A stretch of 64,000 nucleotides of DNA, taken from Pseudomonadota bacterium. Its GTDB lineage: Bacteria > Pseudomonadota > Alphaproteobacteria > Rhizobiales > Xanthobacteraceae. Location: the NCBI GenBank assembly GCA_023451825.1, contig JAEXYA010000008.1:62001-126000 (forward strand), given 5' to 3'. The notes beneath the pieces are model-generated. The model was given only the letters and a program-made list of their open reading frames with translations, was not told where the DNA came from and made no database searches. The position numbers and the translations under genes were made by a program. Positions 54,801-63,109 of this stretch are shown in pieces (within the stretch, counting starts at the first letter, position 1; each line of letters starts with the position of its first letter).

Positions 54801-55775
54801 TCAGCGCTTCTTGCCCAGCACGGTCACCGGTGCATCGGGATCGACCTCGTCGTCAGCCATGGTGGAGATCGGCGACATCGGGGTGTCGCGCAGGCGCTTG
54901 AGGCCGAGATGGCGCTCGCGCAAAATCACGAAAATGCCGGCGCCGGCCACGATCACGGCGCCGAACACGACATAGATGGTCGGGACCTCGCCGAACATCC
55001 AGAAGCCGAGCAGGAACGCCCAGAGCATCGCTGTGTAATCGAATGGCGCAAGGAAGGATGCCGGGGCATAGCGATAGCTCTCGGTGAACAGCATCTGGCC
55101 GAGGCCGCCGCAGATGCCGATGCCGACCAGCAGCGCCAGTTCGAAGGTGGACGGCCAGACCCAGCCGAACGGCGCGGTCAGCAGCGACGCAGCCATCACG
55201 ATCAGGGTCATGATGATGACGATGGCCGACGACGATTCCGTTGCAGTAAGACGGCGGATCTGGATGGTGGCCCCGCCGGAGGTGAAGGCATTGAGCAGCG
55301 CGAGACCAAGACCAACCATCATCGAGGTCGTGATCGCGGCATGGTTCTGAAAATACGGCGACAGCATCAGGATCACGCCGGAGAAGCCGACGGCTACCGC
55401 GGACCAACGATAGACATAGACCTTTTCTTTCAGGAAAAGCGCCGCGAAAACCACCGTGATCAGCGGTGCGATGAAGGCGATGGCGGTGACATCGGCGATG
55501 GGCAGGCGGGCAAGCGCGCCAAAGGTGCAGAAGGTGCCGATCACGCTGAACGAGCCGCGGACCAGATGGGCTGAGAACCGCGTCGTGCGGGCGGCGTCGC
55601 CGAGTTGGCCGCGCCAGCCGAAAAACAGAACGATGGGGATCAGCGCGAACAGGCCGCGGCAGAACACGATTTCACCGAGCGGGATGGCGGTGCCGAGATA
55701 ACGCCCCTGCGCACCCATGATGGCGAAGGCCATGGTGCTGGCGATTTTCAGCGACACGGCTTTGAAGATGTTCAT
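54801..55775 (-). CDS. DMT superfamily transporter (EamA, two-domain)
   Basis: 324 residues with about ten hydrophobic segments: ASTMAFAIMGAQGRYLG and IPLGEIVFCRGLFALIPIV (first EamA half), LLTAPFGWVWPS and APFDYTAMLWAFLLGFWMFGE (second half), then a short charged C-terminal tail (LRERHLGLKRLRDTP). It exports or imports a small metabolite, unknown which. Not obviously linked to its neighbours. ATG at 55775 fits the usual MNIFKAVSLK start. Confidence 0.87.
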   Translation of the reverse strand: MNIFKAVSLKIASTMAFAIMGAQGRYLGTAIPLGEIVFCRGLFALIPIVLFFGWRGQLGDAARTTRFSAHLVRGSFSVIGTFCTFGALARLPIADVTAIAFIAPLITVVFAALFLKEKVYVYRWSAVAVGFSGVILMLSPYFQNHAAITTSMMVGLGLALLNAFTSGGATIQIRRLTATESSSAIVIIMTLIVMAASLLTAPFGWVWPSTFELALLVGIGICGGLGQMLFTESYRYAPASFLAPFDYTAMLWAFLLGFWMFGEVPTIYVVFGAVIVAGAGIFVILRERHLGLKRLRDTPMSPISTMADDEVDPDAPVTVLGKKR

Positions 55776-55904
55776 AAGGCGCGGGAAATCAAAATTTCAG
55801 GGAATCGCCGATTGGCAAATGCTGCAGCACACAAACACGTGAGCCGACGCACGAAAACCACCAAGGCGACATGGCTCGACGGGTTTCCATGCGTGGGACG
55901 AGCG

Positions 55905-55940
55905 GTGCTGTTCTTCACCTCTCCCCTCCGGGAAGAGGTG
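55905..55940. repeat. Small palindrome downstream of the diheme cytochrome gene
   Basis: TTCACCTCTCCCCTCCGGGAAGAGGTGAA: arms TTCACCTCTTCCC-like around CTCC, imperfect. It lies after the stop of the diheme cytochrome gene (minus) and before the DMT gene; may serve as a terminator. Confidence 0.45.
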
Positions 55941-55959
55941 AAGAAAGAGGCCCCCCGCC

Positions 55960-56880
55960 CTACCCCTTCTTCGCCGGCTTCGGTGGCCCCTCGACCGCCG
56001 GAAGCGATTTCAGATAGGCGGCCATCGCCGCGCGGTCCTCGTCGCCGAGTTGCGCCGTGTTGCGGATCACCGGGGCCATGGAGCCGCCCGCGGTGTCGCC
56101 TTCGGGCGTTTCGCCGGTCTTGAGGAAATACGCGATGTCCTTCTCGCTCCAGTCTTTCAGGCCCTTCTGGGTGATATTGGGCACCCAACCCTGCCCTTCG
56201 GGATTGGGGCCGCCGGCGAAACGCTGCGTTTCCTCGATGCCGCCCAGCGGATTGCGCGGGCTATGGCACTCGGCGCAATGGCCGAGCGCATTCACCAGAT
56301 AGGCTCCGCGATTCCACTGCGGGGATTTCGAACTGTCGGCGACAAACGGCTTGCCATCGAGAAACAGGAATTTCCAGACGCCGAGATTGCGGCGCAGATC
56401 GAACGGGAAGCCGACTTCGTGATCACGCGACTTGGTCGCAACCGGCGCCAGCGTCTTGATGTAGGCGAACAGATCACGAGCGTCGCCAACCGTCATCTTT
56501 TGATAGGACGTGTAGGGGAAAGCCGGAAAGTAATGCTCGCCCTTCGGCGACGTTCCTTTGAGGAGCGCCGTGACGAAATCCGCCTCGCTCCAGCGGCCGA
56601 TGCCGTCATTCGCATCGGGCGAGATATTGGGGGCATAGAAGGTGCCGAACGGCGATGTCAGCGGCAATCCGCCGCCAAGCGCGAGCTTGTCATCCTGCTT
56701 CGGCGTCGCATGGCATGACGCACAACCACCGGCGTTGAAGACGGTCTTGCCGTTGGCGACATCGGGCGTATGCGCCGGCAATGTGCTGGCTGCAACGGTC
56801 GTCGGAATCGTCAGCCACCAATAGACGCCGAGGCCGACGACGAAGAAGAACGCGAAGAGGATGAGGAAGCGTTTCAGCAA
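55960..56880 (-). CDS. Membrane-anchored diheme cytochrome c
   Basis: 306 residues. The N-terminal membrane anchor (LILFAFFFVVGLGVYWWL) precedes two heme-binding CXXCH motifs, CASCH (53-57) and CAECH (202-206), with distal Met ligands probably in SPFGTFYAPNISP and GGSMAPVI regions. This layout is that of diheme c-type subunits that take electrons from periplasmic dehydrogenases or the molybdenum hydroxylase family. The start is a TTG at 56880 with AGGA 7 bases upstream. It may serve the orphan Mo-hydroxylase encoded at 57712. Confidence 0.88.
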   Translation of the reverse strand: MLKRFLILFAFFFVVGLGVYWWLTIPTTVAASTLPAHTPDVANGKTVFNAGGCASCHATPKQDDKLALGGGLPLTSPFGTFYAPNISPDANDGIGRWSEADFVTALLKGTSPKGEHYFPAFPYTSYQKMTVGDARDLFAYIKTLAPVATKSRDHEVGFPFDLRRNLGVWKFLFLDGKPFVADSSKSPQWNRGAYLVNALGHCAECHSPRNPLGGIEETQRFAGGPNPEGQGWVPNITQKGLKDWSEKDIAYFLKTGETPEGDTAGGSMAPVIRNTAQLGDEDRAAMAAYLKSLPAVEGPPKPAKKG

Positions 56881-56899
56881 GCGATTGTCCTGCTATCCT

Positions 56900-57068
56900 G
56901 GTGCCGGCATGTTTGTAATGTCGCCAACGTCAAATCGTTCTGGACGGCAGCAAAGCGGGAAACGATCGAGACGATCAAACTGAGACGCGTGAGCTAACCG
57001 ACGATCCATTCGCCACCTTCACCGAGTGGGATAGCGAAGTGGATCGTCGCAGTTACACGAAGCTCTAG
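56900..57068 (+). pseudogene. Degenerate 3' end of an antitoxin-like gene
   Basis: Plus-strand codons 56991-57068 read ELTDDPFATFTEWDSEVDRR then SYTKL and a stop (TAG). This tail resembles the C-termini of small antitoxin-type regulators in this group (DDPFxxFxEWxSExDxxxY). Upstream the frame is broken: KRETIETIK in another frame and VLDGSKAG in the tail frame look like pieces of the same protein. No start or full ORF remains, and no toxin gene is next to it. It is probably a relic. Confidence 0.35.
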
Positions 57069-57074
57069 AGCGCC

Positions 57075-57521
57075 TCAGCTCTTCAAGCGATAGGTCTCAT
57101 GGCAGCTGCCGCATTGCTTGCCGATGGCGCCGACATTGGCCTTGAGGCTGTCGAGATCCTTCACCTTGGCCTTGGTCTCGGAAACCGCCTTGCTGAAGTC
57201 GGCGACATGTGTGGCGAAGCCGGCCTTGTCGTCCCAAACCTTTGGCGAGGTCGAATAGTCCCCTTCGCCCTTCAGCCCCTTGGTGCTGTCCGCGAACAGC
57301 GCCGGCAGCTTGGTAGCGGTTTCGGTCAGGGTCGCGAAAGCAGCATCCACGGCGGCCTGGTCATAGGGCTTGTCGCCTTTGGCCATGGCGCTGAGCGTTC
57401 CGCCGAGGGCGCGGCCGGTGGCCTTCATCTGGGCCTGGCGGTCCTTGACGATATCCTGCTGGGCCGAGACAGCGCCGATGCCAATCACCAAGGCGCCGGC
57501 GACAAGTAATGCGTATTTCAT
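57075..57521 (-). CDS. Class II cytochrome c (c'/c-556-like)
   Basis: 148 residues: signal peptide MKYALLVAGALVIGIGAVSAQQ, a four-helix bundle, and a C-terminal heme motif CGSCHETYR with the His ligand. It carries electrons in the periplasm. The upstream ATG at 57530 overlaps AAGG; the ATG at 57521 follows AAGGA at about 8 bases and is preferred. It sits between the diheme cytochrome and the Mo-hydroxylase, all on one strand, though a palindrome separates it from the Mo-hydroxylase gene. Confidence 0.87.
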   Translation of the reverse strand: MKYALLVAGALVIGIGAVSAQQDIVKDRQAQMKATGRALGGTLSAMAKGDKPYDQAAVDAAFATLTETATKLPALFADSTKGLKGEGDYSTSPKVWDDKAGFATHVADFSKAVSETKAKVKDLDSLKANVGAIGKQCGSCHETYRLKS

Positions 57522-57607
57522 CAAGACCATCCTTCTTTGGAATTAGATTAGGAGTAATTTGCAATCGATATGTGAACCCCGGCTGAGAACCTGTATTCCC
57601 GAAGGGG

Positions 57608-57710
57608 CCGTAGGATGGGTTGAGCGAAGCGATACCCATCACCACCGGCTGGGTCCGCGGTGATGGGTATCGCTTCGGCGCTTCGCGCCTGCGCTCGACC
57701 CATCCTACGG
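57608..57710. repeat. CCGTAGGATGGGTTGAGCG inverted repeat
   Basis: CCGTAGGATGGGTTGAGCGAAGCGATACCC ends match GGGTATCGCTTCG ... CGACCCATCCTACGG. It lies after the stop of the Mo-hydroxylase gene (minus, 57712) and before the class II cytochrome gene. Confidence 0.9.
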
Positions 57711-57711
57711 G

Positions 57712-60009
57712 TCAGAGTGTGTGGAGCCGGTCCCGCTCACGGATAGCCATCCAGACGCGTTCCGGGGTCGCAGGCATATCGATATGCTCGATCCCATATT
57801 CGCGATGCAGGCCTTCGATGATCGCGTTCATGATCGCCGGGCATGAGCCGATCGCGCCGGCCTCGCCTGCCCCCTTCACCCCCAACGGATTGGTCGTGCA
57901 GGGGATGTTATGCGTTTCAAAGGAGAATGCCGCGCCGTCTTCCGCCCGCGGCAGCGCGTAATCCATGAAGGTGGCGGTGACGAGCTGGCCGTCCTTGGGG
58001 TCGTAGACCGCCTGCTCCATCAGCGCCTGGCCGATGCCCTGCATGGTGCCGCCATGGACCTGCCCGGCCAGCAGAAGCGGATTCAGCGTGACGCCGAAAT
58101 CATCGACGATGACGTAATTGACGATCCGGATCTTGCCGGTAGATGGATCGATCTCGACTTCCACCGAATGAGTGCCGTTGGGGAATGTGCCATCGGCGCT
58201 GCTGAAGGTCTCGCTGGCATTTAGCTTCGACGGATCGGCTTTCTTCGCGAGATCCGCGAATGACACCGAACGATCGGTACCTGCGATCTTCACCGCCCCG
58301 CTATCGATCTCGAGATCGGCCACGCTGGTTTCGAGTGCGTCGGCTGCGAGCTCTTTCAGATTGATGCCGAGTTGCTTCGTCGCGCGCTGAACGCTGACAC
58401 CGCCGGTGGGAATTGAAGCGGAGCCACCGGTGCCAAGACCGGTCGCAACCTTTGCCGTATCACCCTGGATGATATGCACGCGCTCCGGAGCGACGCCGAA
58501 CTGCTCGGCAACGATCTGCGCGTAAGCGGTGTGATGCCCCTGCCCGGTCGACTGCGTGCCGATCAGGATGGTGATGTCGCCATCGGCGCCGAGGGCAACA
58601 TTGGCGGTTTCGTCGCCCATGGTGCCGCAGACTTCCACATAAGTCGCCATGCCGATGCCGCGGACGAGGCCGTCTTTCTTCGCAGCCTTGGCGCGTTTCG
58701 GAAATTCCTTCCAGCCGGCGACATCCATCGCACGCTTCATATGCGCGGTGAAATCGCCGCTATCATAGACCTTGCCGGTCGCGGTCTTGTACGGCATCGC
58801 CTTCGGCGCGATAAAATTCTTGCGACGGATTGCATCCGGCGACATGCCGAGCTTGCGCGCGCATTGATCGACGAGGCGCTCGACCACGTAAGCCGCTTCC
58901 GGGCGGCCGGCGCCGCGATAGGCATCCACCGGCACCGAATTGGTGAAGACGGTGCGGACGCGACAGTGGAAAGCCTGAATGTCGTACAGACCTGGCAGCA
59001 TGCCGGCGCCGCCGTGGGGGATATAGGGACCGAAGGTCGATAGATAGGCGCCCATATCCGCCATCAGATCGACATCCATGGCGAGAAACTTGCCGTCCTC
59101 GCTGAGCGCCATGCGGGCATGGGTGACATTGTCACGGCCCTGCGCATCGCCGAGGAAATGGTCGCTCCGATCAGCGGCCCATTTCACATTCTTGCCGAGC
59201 TTTTTGGCTGCGAAGGCCACCAGCGCATATTCGCGATAGGGAAACAACCGCGTGCCGAAACCGCCGCCGACATCGGGGCAAATCACGCGCATCTTGTCCT
59301 TCGGCATTTTGAGGACATTGTCGCAAAGGATATCGCGCAGGCGGTGGCTGCCCTGGCTGCCGATGGTCAGCGTCATGTGATCACGCTTGGCGTCGTATTC
59401 GCAGATCGCCGCGCGGGTCTCCATGTAGTTAATGACGACGCGCGGATTGACGATCTTGACCTCCGCGATGACAGGCGCCTTGGCGAAGACCTCATCGACC
59501 TTCGTCTTGTCGCCGATCGGCACGTCGAACAGCACATTGCCCGGATGCTTGTCCCATACCTGCGGGGCGTCCTTGGCGACCGCATTATTGAGGCCGTTCA
59601 CCGATGGCAGCGGCTTCCAGTCGACCTCGATGGCCTCGATGGCGTCTCGCGCCTGCTCCACGGTCTCGGCGACGATGAAGGCGATGGCGTCGCCGACATG
59701 GCGCACTTCCTTCGCAGCAAGGATCGGATAGTCCGGGCCGGTGAAGGGATCGTCTTCGAGATTGAACAGGCATGGCAGACCGCCGAGATCCGCCGTGTCT
59801 TCGGCCGTCAGGATCGCAGCGATGCCCGACATGGCGCGAGCGGCGGTCGCATTGATGGTGAAGGTTGCATGGGCGTGGGGCGAACGCAGCACGAGAGCAT
59901 GGAGCGTCGCGGGCGCATGATCGTCGGTATAGCGGCCACGGCCGCGGATCAGGGCATCGTCTTCCTTGCGCAGGACACTTTGTCCGACGCCGAACTTGAT
60001 GGGAGCCAT
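57712..60009 (-). CDS. Xanthine dehydrogenase family molybdopterin-binding subunit
   Basis: 765 residues, the large subunit type of CoxL/aldehyde oxidase enzymes. Seen: VGQSVLRKEDDALIRGRGRYTDD (start of the first domain), CPDVGGGFGTRLFPYREY, VDAYRGAGRPEAAYVVE (form II rather than the AYxCSFR of CO dehydrogenase), GTQSTGQGHHTAYAQ and catalytic Glu716 in GVKGAGEAGAIG. It hydroxylates an aldehyde or N-heterocycle at the Mo centre. The usual FAD and [2Fe-2S] subunits are not encoded beside it, making it an orphan here. Two cytochrome c genes follow on the same strand. Confidence 0.92.
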   Translation of the reverse strand: MAPIKFGVGQSVLRKEDDALIRGRGRYTDDHAPATLHALVLRSPHAHATFTINATAARAMSGIAAILTAEDTADLGGLPCLFNLEDDPFTGPDYPILAAKEVRHVGDAIAFIVAETVEQARDAIEAIEVDWKPLPSVNGLNNAVAKDAPQVWDKHPGNVLFDVPIGDKTKVDEVFAKAPVIAEVKIVNPRVVINYMETRAAICEYDAKRDHMTLTIGSQGSHRLRDILCDNVLKMPKDKMRVICPDVGGGFGTRLFPYREYALVAFAAKKLGKNVKWAADRSDHFLGDAQGRDNVTHARMALSEDGKFLAMDVDLMADMGAYLSTFGPYIPHGGAGMLPGLYDIQAFHCRVRTVFTNSVPVDAYRGAGRPEAAYVVERLVDQCARKLGMSPDAIRRKNFIAPKAMPYKTATGKVYDSGDFTAHMKRAMDVAGWKEFPKRAKAAKKDGLVRGIGMATYVEVCGTMGDETANVALGADGDITILIGTQSTGQGHHTAYAQIVAEQFGVAPERVHIIQGDTAKVATGLGTGGSASIPTGGVSVQRATKQLGINLKELAADALETSVADLEIDSGAVKIAGTDRSVSFADLAKKADPSKLNASETFSSADGTFPNGTHSVEVEIDPSTGKIRIVNYVIVDDFGVTLNPLLLAGQVHGGTMQGIGQALMEQAVYDPKDGQLVTATFMDYALPRAEDGAAFSFETHNIPCTTNPLGVKGAGEAGAIGSCPAIMNAIIEGLHREYGIEHIDMPATPERVWMAIRERDRLHTL

Positions 60010-60091
60010 ATGTCCTCCGACTGCAATTTAGAAACAGTCTACACAGCGGATGGAGGGCGGCAAGTGGGCGGCGCAACAAGGATTTGTGTTT

Positions 60092-60183
60092 CCGTAAGGC
60101 GGATGAGCCGAAGGCGTAATCCGCCGGCCGAATTCAAGGCCGAAACTCCGCGGCGGATGACGCTGCGCTCATCCGCCCTACGG
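60092..60183. repeat. CCGTAAGGCGGATGAGC inverted repeat
   Basis: CCGTAAGGCGGATGAGC ... GCTCATCCGCCCTACGG, inner AATCCGCCGG / CGGCGGATGAC. Between the Mo-hydroxylase start and the murJ stop; same superfamily as the copy at 52837. Confidence 0.9.
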
Positions 60184-60187
60184 CAGA

Positions 60188-61720
60188 CTATTTCGCCCGC
60201 ACCAGACTGCGGAGCCAGTTCTTGCCGAAAAGCCCGAGAATCAAGGCGCAATAGACGATCACGGTCACGATGATGAGAAGAACCAGCGTCGCTTCGTCGC
60301 GGAGCGTAGCCATCTCGCCCAATTGCAGGGCGGCGTAGCGCGCCGTGGCCCACAGTGCCGCGGCGAGGATGCTGCCGGCGACGACGAACTTGCACAGCGC
60401 GATGAGGAACGCGCGATCGAATTCGAGATGGCCGGCGCGTGTGGCGAAGAAGAGCACAAGCAGAAGATTGATCCACGCTCCCGCCGCGGTGCCAAGCGCG
60501 AGGCCGATCTGGGCCAGCGAGCCCATCAGCATGACTTTCAGCACCACATTGACGGCAATGCCGGTGAGCGCCGCAATCATCGGCGTCGTCGTGTCCTTGC
60601 GCGAATTGAACGTGGCGACGGCACTGCGGATCATCACGAAAGGGATCAGCGCGATGGCATAGGCCGCCAGCGTCGCCGCGGCAATATCCGCATCGGCTTT
60701 GGTGAACGCACCGCGGGCAAACATTGCGCGCATGATGACGTCGGGCACCGTCAGGAACGCGGCAACGAAAGGCAGCGAGAACAGCAGCGTGAACAGGAAA
60801 GCGCGGCGCTGCGCGTCCATGGCGCCGACATGATCATTCGCAGCCATCCGCCGTGACATTTCCGGAAGCAGCACGGTGCCGATGGCGATGCCGATGACGC
60901 CGATGGGAAGCTGGTTCAGGCGATCGGCGTAATACAATGCGGACAGCGCTCCGACCGGCAGGAAGGTGGCGATGATGGTGTCCGCGAACAGCGCCACCTG
61001 CGTGCCCATGGAGCCCAAAGTCGCCGGGCCGAGGGCGCGGAAGAAACCGCGAATGTCTTCGTCGAGCCGCAGCGGCGCGAAGCGCGGCAGCCCGCCATGG
61101 CGCTGCAGATCGGCGGCAAGCAGCAGATATTGCAGCACGCCGGAGATCAGCACGCCCCACGCGGCGGCGTGGCCGGCGCTGGGAAAGAACGCCGCGAGCG
61201 CCAGCGTCGCCATCATCGAGATGTTGAGGAAGATCGACGCCGCGGCTGCGCTGGCGAAGCGCTGCATCACATTGAGCATGCCGCCATAGAGCGTCACCAG
61301 CGTGATCAGAAGCAGGTAGGGGAACGTGATGCGCGTAAGCTCGATGGCAAGATGACGCTGGGTGGGATCATCGGTGAAACCGGGCGCGAGCACTGTCATC
61401 GCCTGCGGCATGAACACCACGGCCAGCACCAGCAACACCACCTGCGAAGCGAACAGCAGCGTAAAGATGCGGTCGGCGAACAGATGCGCGGCATCCTGCC
61501 CGCCCCTCCCGCTGACATGGGCATAGGCCGGCACAAAGGCCGCATTGAACGCGCCTTCGGCAAAGATGGCGCGGAAATGATTGGGCAGCCGCAGCGCGAC
61601 GAAAAACGCATCCGCGATGGGGCCGGCACCAAGGATGGCCGCAAGCATGATGTCACGCGCGAATCCGGTGATCCGCGAGAGCAGCGTGTATCCGCCGACG
61701 GTGAAAATGCGTGCGAGCAT
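60188..61720 (-). CDS. murJ: Lipid II flippase MurJ (MviN)
   Basis: 510 residues, about 14 membrane helices. N-terminal LLSRITGFARDIMLAAILGA with the flippase motif, FRAIFAEGAFNAAFVPAYAH, and mid-protein RFASAAAASIFLN and LNQLPIGVIGIAIGTVLLPEMSRR are diagnostic of MurJ. It moves the peptidoglycan precursor lipid II to the outer face and is normally essential. The chosen ATG at 61720 gives MLARIFTVGGYTLLSRITG; the frame to 61804 extends into the palindromic repeat and is rejected. Confidence 0.95.
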   Translation of the reverse strand: MLARIFTVGGYTLLSRITGFARDIMLAAILGAGPIADAFFVALRLPNHFRAIFAEGAFNAAFVPAYAHVSGRGGQDAAHLFADRIFTLLFASQVVLLVLAVVFMPQAMTVLAPGFTDDPTQRHLAIELTRITFPYLLLITLVTLYGGMLNVMQRFASAAAASIFLNISMMATLALAAFFPSAGHAAAWGVLISGVLQYLLLAADLQRHGGLPRFAPLRLDEDIRGFFRALGPATLGSMGTQVALFADTIIATFLPVGALSALYYADRLNQLPIGVIGIAIGTVLLPEMSRRMAANDHVGAMDAQRRAFLFTLLFSLPFVAAFLTVPDVIMRAMFARGAFTKADADIAAATLAAYAIALIPFVMIRSAVATFNSRKDTTTPMIAALTGIAVNVVLKVMLMGSLAQIGLALGTAAGAWINLLLVLFFATRAGHLEFDRAFLIALCKFVVAGSILAAALWATARYAALQLGEMATLRDEATLVLLIIVTVIVYCALILGLFGKNWLRSLVRAK

Positions 61721-61749
61721 GAACGGGTTCTGGACAGGACGCGATGGCT

Positions 61750-61892
61750 GGCGGCTCCCTCTCCCCACGTGCGGGGAGAGGATCGGGATGAGGAGACTAT
61801 CCACGCGCTCGGAGCAAATGGATAGTCCCCCTCACCCGACTTCCACGCGCTTCGCGCGTTACAGTCGACCTCTCCCCGCGCGCGGGGGAGAG
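61750..61892. repeat. Imperfect inverted repeat before murJ
   Basis: CCTCTCCCCACGTGCGGGGAGAGG (hairpin), then GACTATCCA ... TGGATAGTC, and CCTCTCCCCGCGCGCGGGGGAGAGG (second hairpin). About 140 bases between the aminotransferase stop (61894) and the murJ start. It is a composite of palindromes, probably limiting read-through. Confidence 0.7.
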
Positions 61893-61893
61893 G

Positions 61894-63036
61894 TTAGGAA
61901 GCCAGCGCGTCGCGCACGGCCTGGATGACGCGATCCTGCGCGGCTTCGTCGAGATAGGCATGCACGGGCAGGCTGATCACATCCGCGGACAGTGCTTCGG
62001 ACACCGGCAGGCCGCCATCGACGACCGGATAGTGCTTATAGGCCGTCTGCATATGCATCGATTTTGCATAATAGATCGCGCTCGGCACCCCCTGCGCCTT
62101 CAGCGCATTGGCGAAAGCGTCGCGGTCGGTGCCCTTGGGCAGGCGGATGGTGTAGCAGGCCCAGATCGACGTATTGCCCTCAGCAACACGCGGCACGCCG
62201 ACGAGATTGCCGAGGCTGCGGGCGTAGCGATCGGCCACCTTGTTGCGCGCGGTGATCTCGTCGTCGAAGATTTTCAGCTTTTCGAGCAACACCGCGGCCT
62301 GGATGGTGTCGAGGCGGCCGGTGATGCCAAGGCGGATATTGTCGTATTTGTCGCCCCCCTGCCCGTGGATGCGAATGCTGCGCAGGATATCGGCGAGCTG
62401 GTCATCATCGGTGAAGATCGCGCCGCCATCGCCGAAGCAGCCCAGCGGTTTGGCCGGGAAAAAGCTGGTGGTGGTGGCCAGCGCCGAGGTGCCGACGCGT
62501 TTGCCCTTGTATGTGGAGCCAAAGCCCTGCGCTGAGTCTTCCAGCACGAACAAGCCTTCCGCGTCGGCAATCGCGCCGATGGCATCGAGATCGGCAGGCT
62601 GGCCGAACAGATCCACCGGGATGATCGCCTTCGGCGTCAGGCCGGCTGCCTTGGCCGTGATGATGCCGCGCTTCACCGACTCCGCGCTGATGTTGAAGGT
62701 AACCTCATCAACATCGACGAACACCGGCGATGCGCCAACGAGCGCCACGGCTTCGCCGGTGGCACAGAAGGTGAAGGACGGGCACAGCACGGCATCGCCG
62801 GGGCCAATATTCTTGGCCATCAGCACCATCACCAGCGCATCGGTGCCGCTGGCACAGCTGATTACATGCTTGGCGCCGCAATATTTGGCAAGCTCGGCCT
62901 CGAGCTTGGCGACTTCCGGGCCGTTGATGAACTGGCAGTGATTGAGCACGCGGGTGACGGCCTCATCGACCGACGATCCCAGACGCTGGCGCTGGGCGTT
63001 GAGATCGATGAAGGGAACGGGAGTGTGCTGGTTCAT
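61894..63036 (-). CDS. DegT/DnrJ/EryC1/StrS family aminotransferase (WbpE-like)
   Basis: 380 residues starting MNQHTPVPFIDLNAQRQRLG. PLP-binding features: SCASGTDALVMVLMA, CPSFTFCATGEAV, LEDSAQGFGSTYKGK and the Schiff-base Lys196 in TTTSFFPAKPLGCFGDGGA. It makes an amino sugar nucleotide from the 3-keto sugar. The adjacent Gfo-type oxidoreductase upstream would supply the keto sugar, as WbpB does for WbpE in UDP-2,3-diacetamido sugar synthesis. A non-homologous frame extension to 63327 was rejected. Confidence 0.9.
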   Translation of the reverse strand: MNQHTPVPFIDLNAQRQRLGSSVDEAVTRVLNHCQFINGPEVAKLEAELAKYCGAKHVISCASGTDALVMVLMAKNIGPGDAVLCPSFTFCATGEAVALVGASPVFVDVDEVTFNISAESVKRGIITAKAAGLTPKAIIPVDLFGQPADLDAIGAIADAEGLFVLEDSAQGFGSTYKGKRVGTSALATTTSFFPAKPLGCFGDGGAIFTDDDQLADILRSIRIHGQGGDKYDNIRLGITGRLDTIQAAVLLEKLKIFDDEITARNKVADRYARSLGNLVGVPRVAEGNTSIWACYTIRLPKGTDRDAFANALKAQGVPSAIYYAKSMHMQTAYKHYPVVDGGLPVSEALSADVISLPVHAYLDEAAQDRVIQAVRDALAS

Positions 63037-63109
63037 CACTTGGCCTGCAAAGGAGAGGGTATTTGAATCGAAGCCGGCGCCCGCAGGGGCGCCGGAGATG
63101 GATGCGCAA

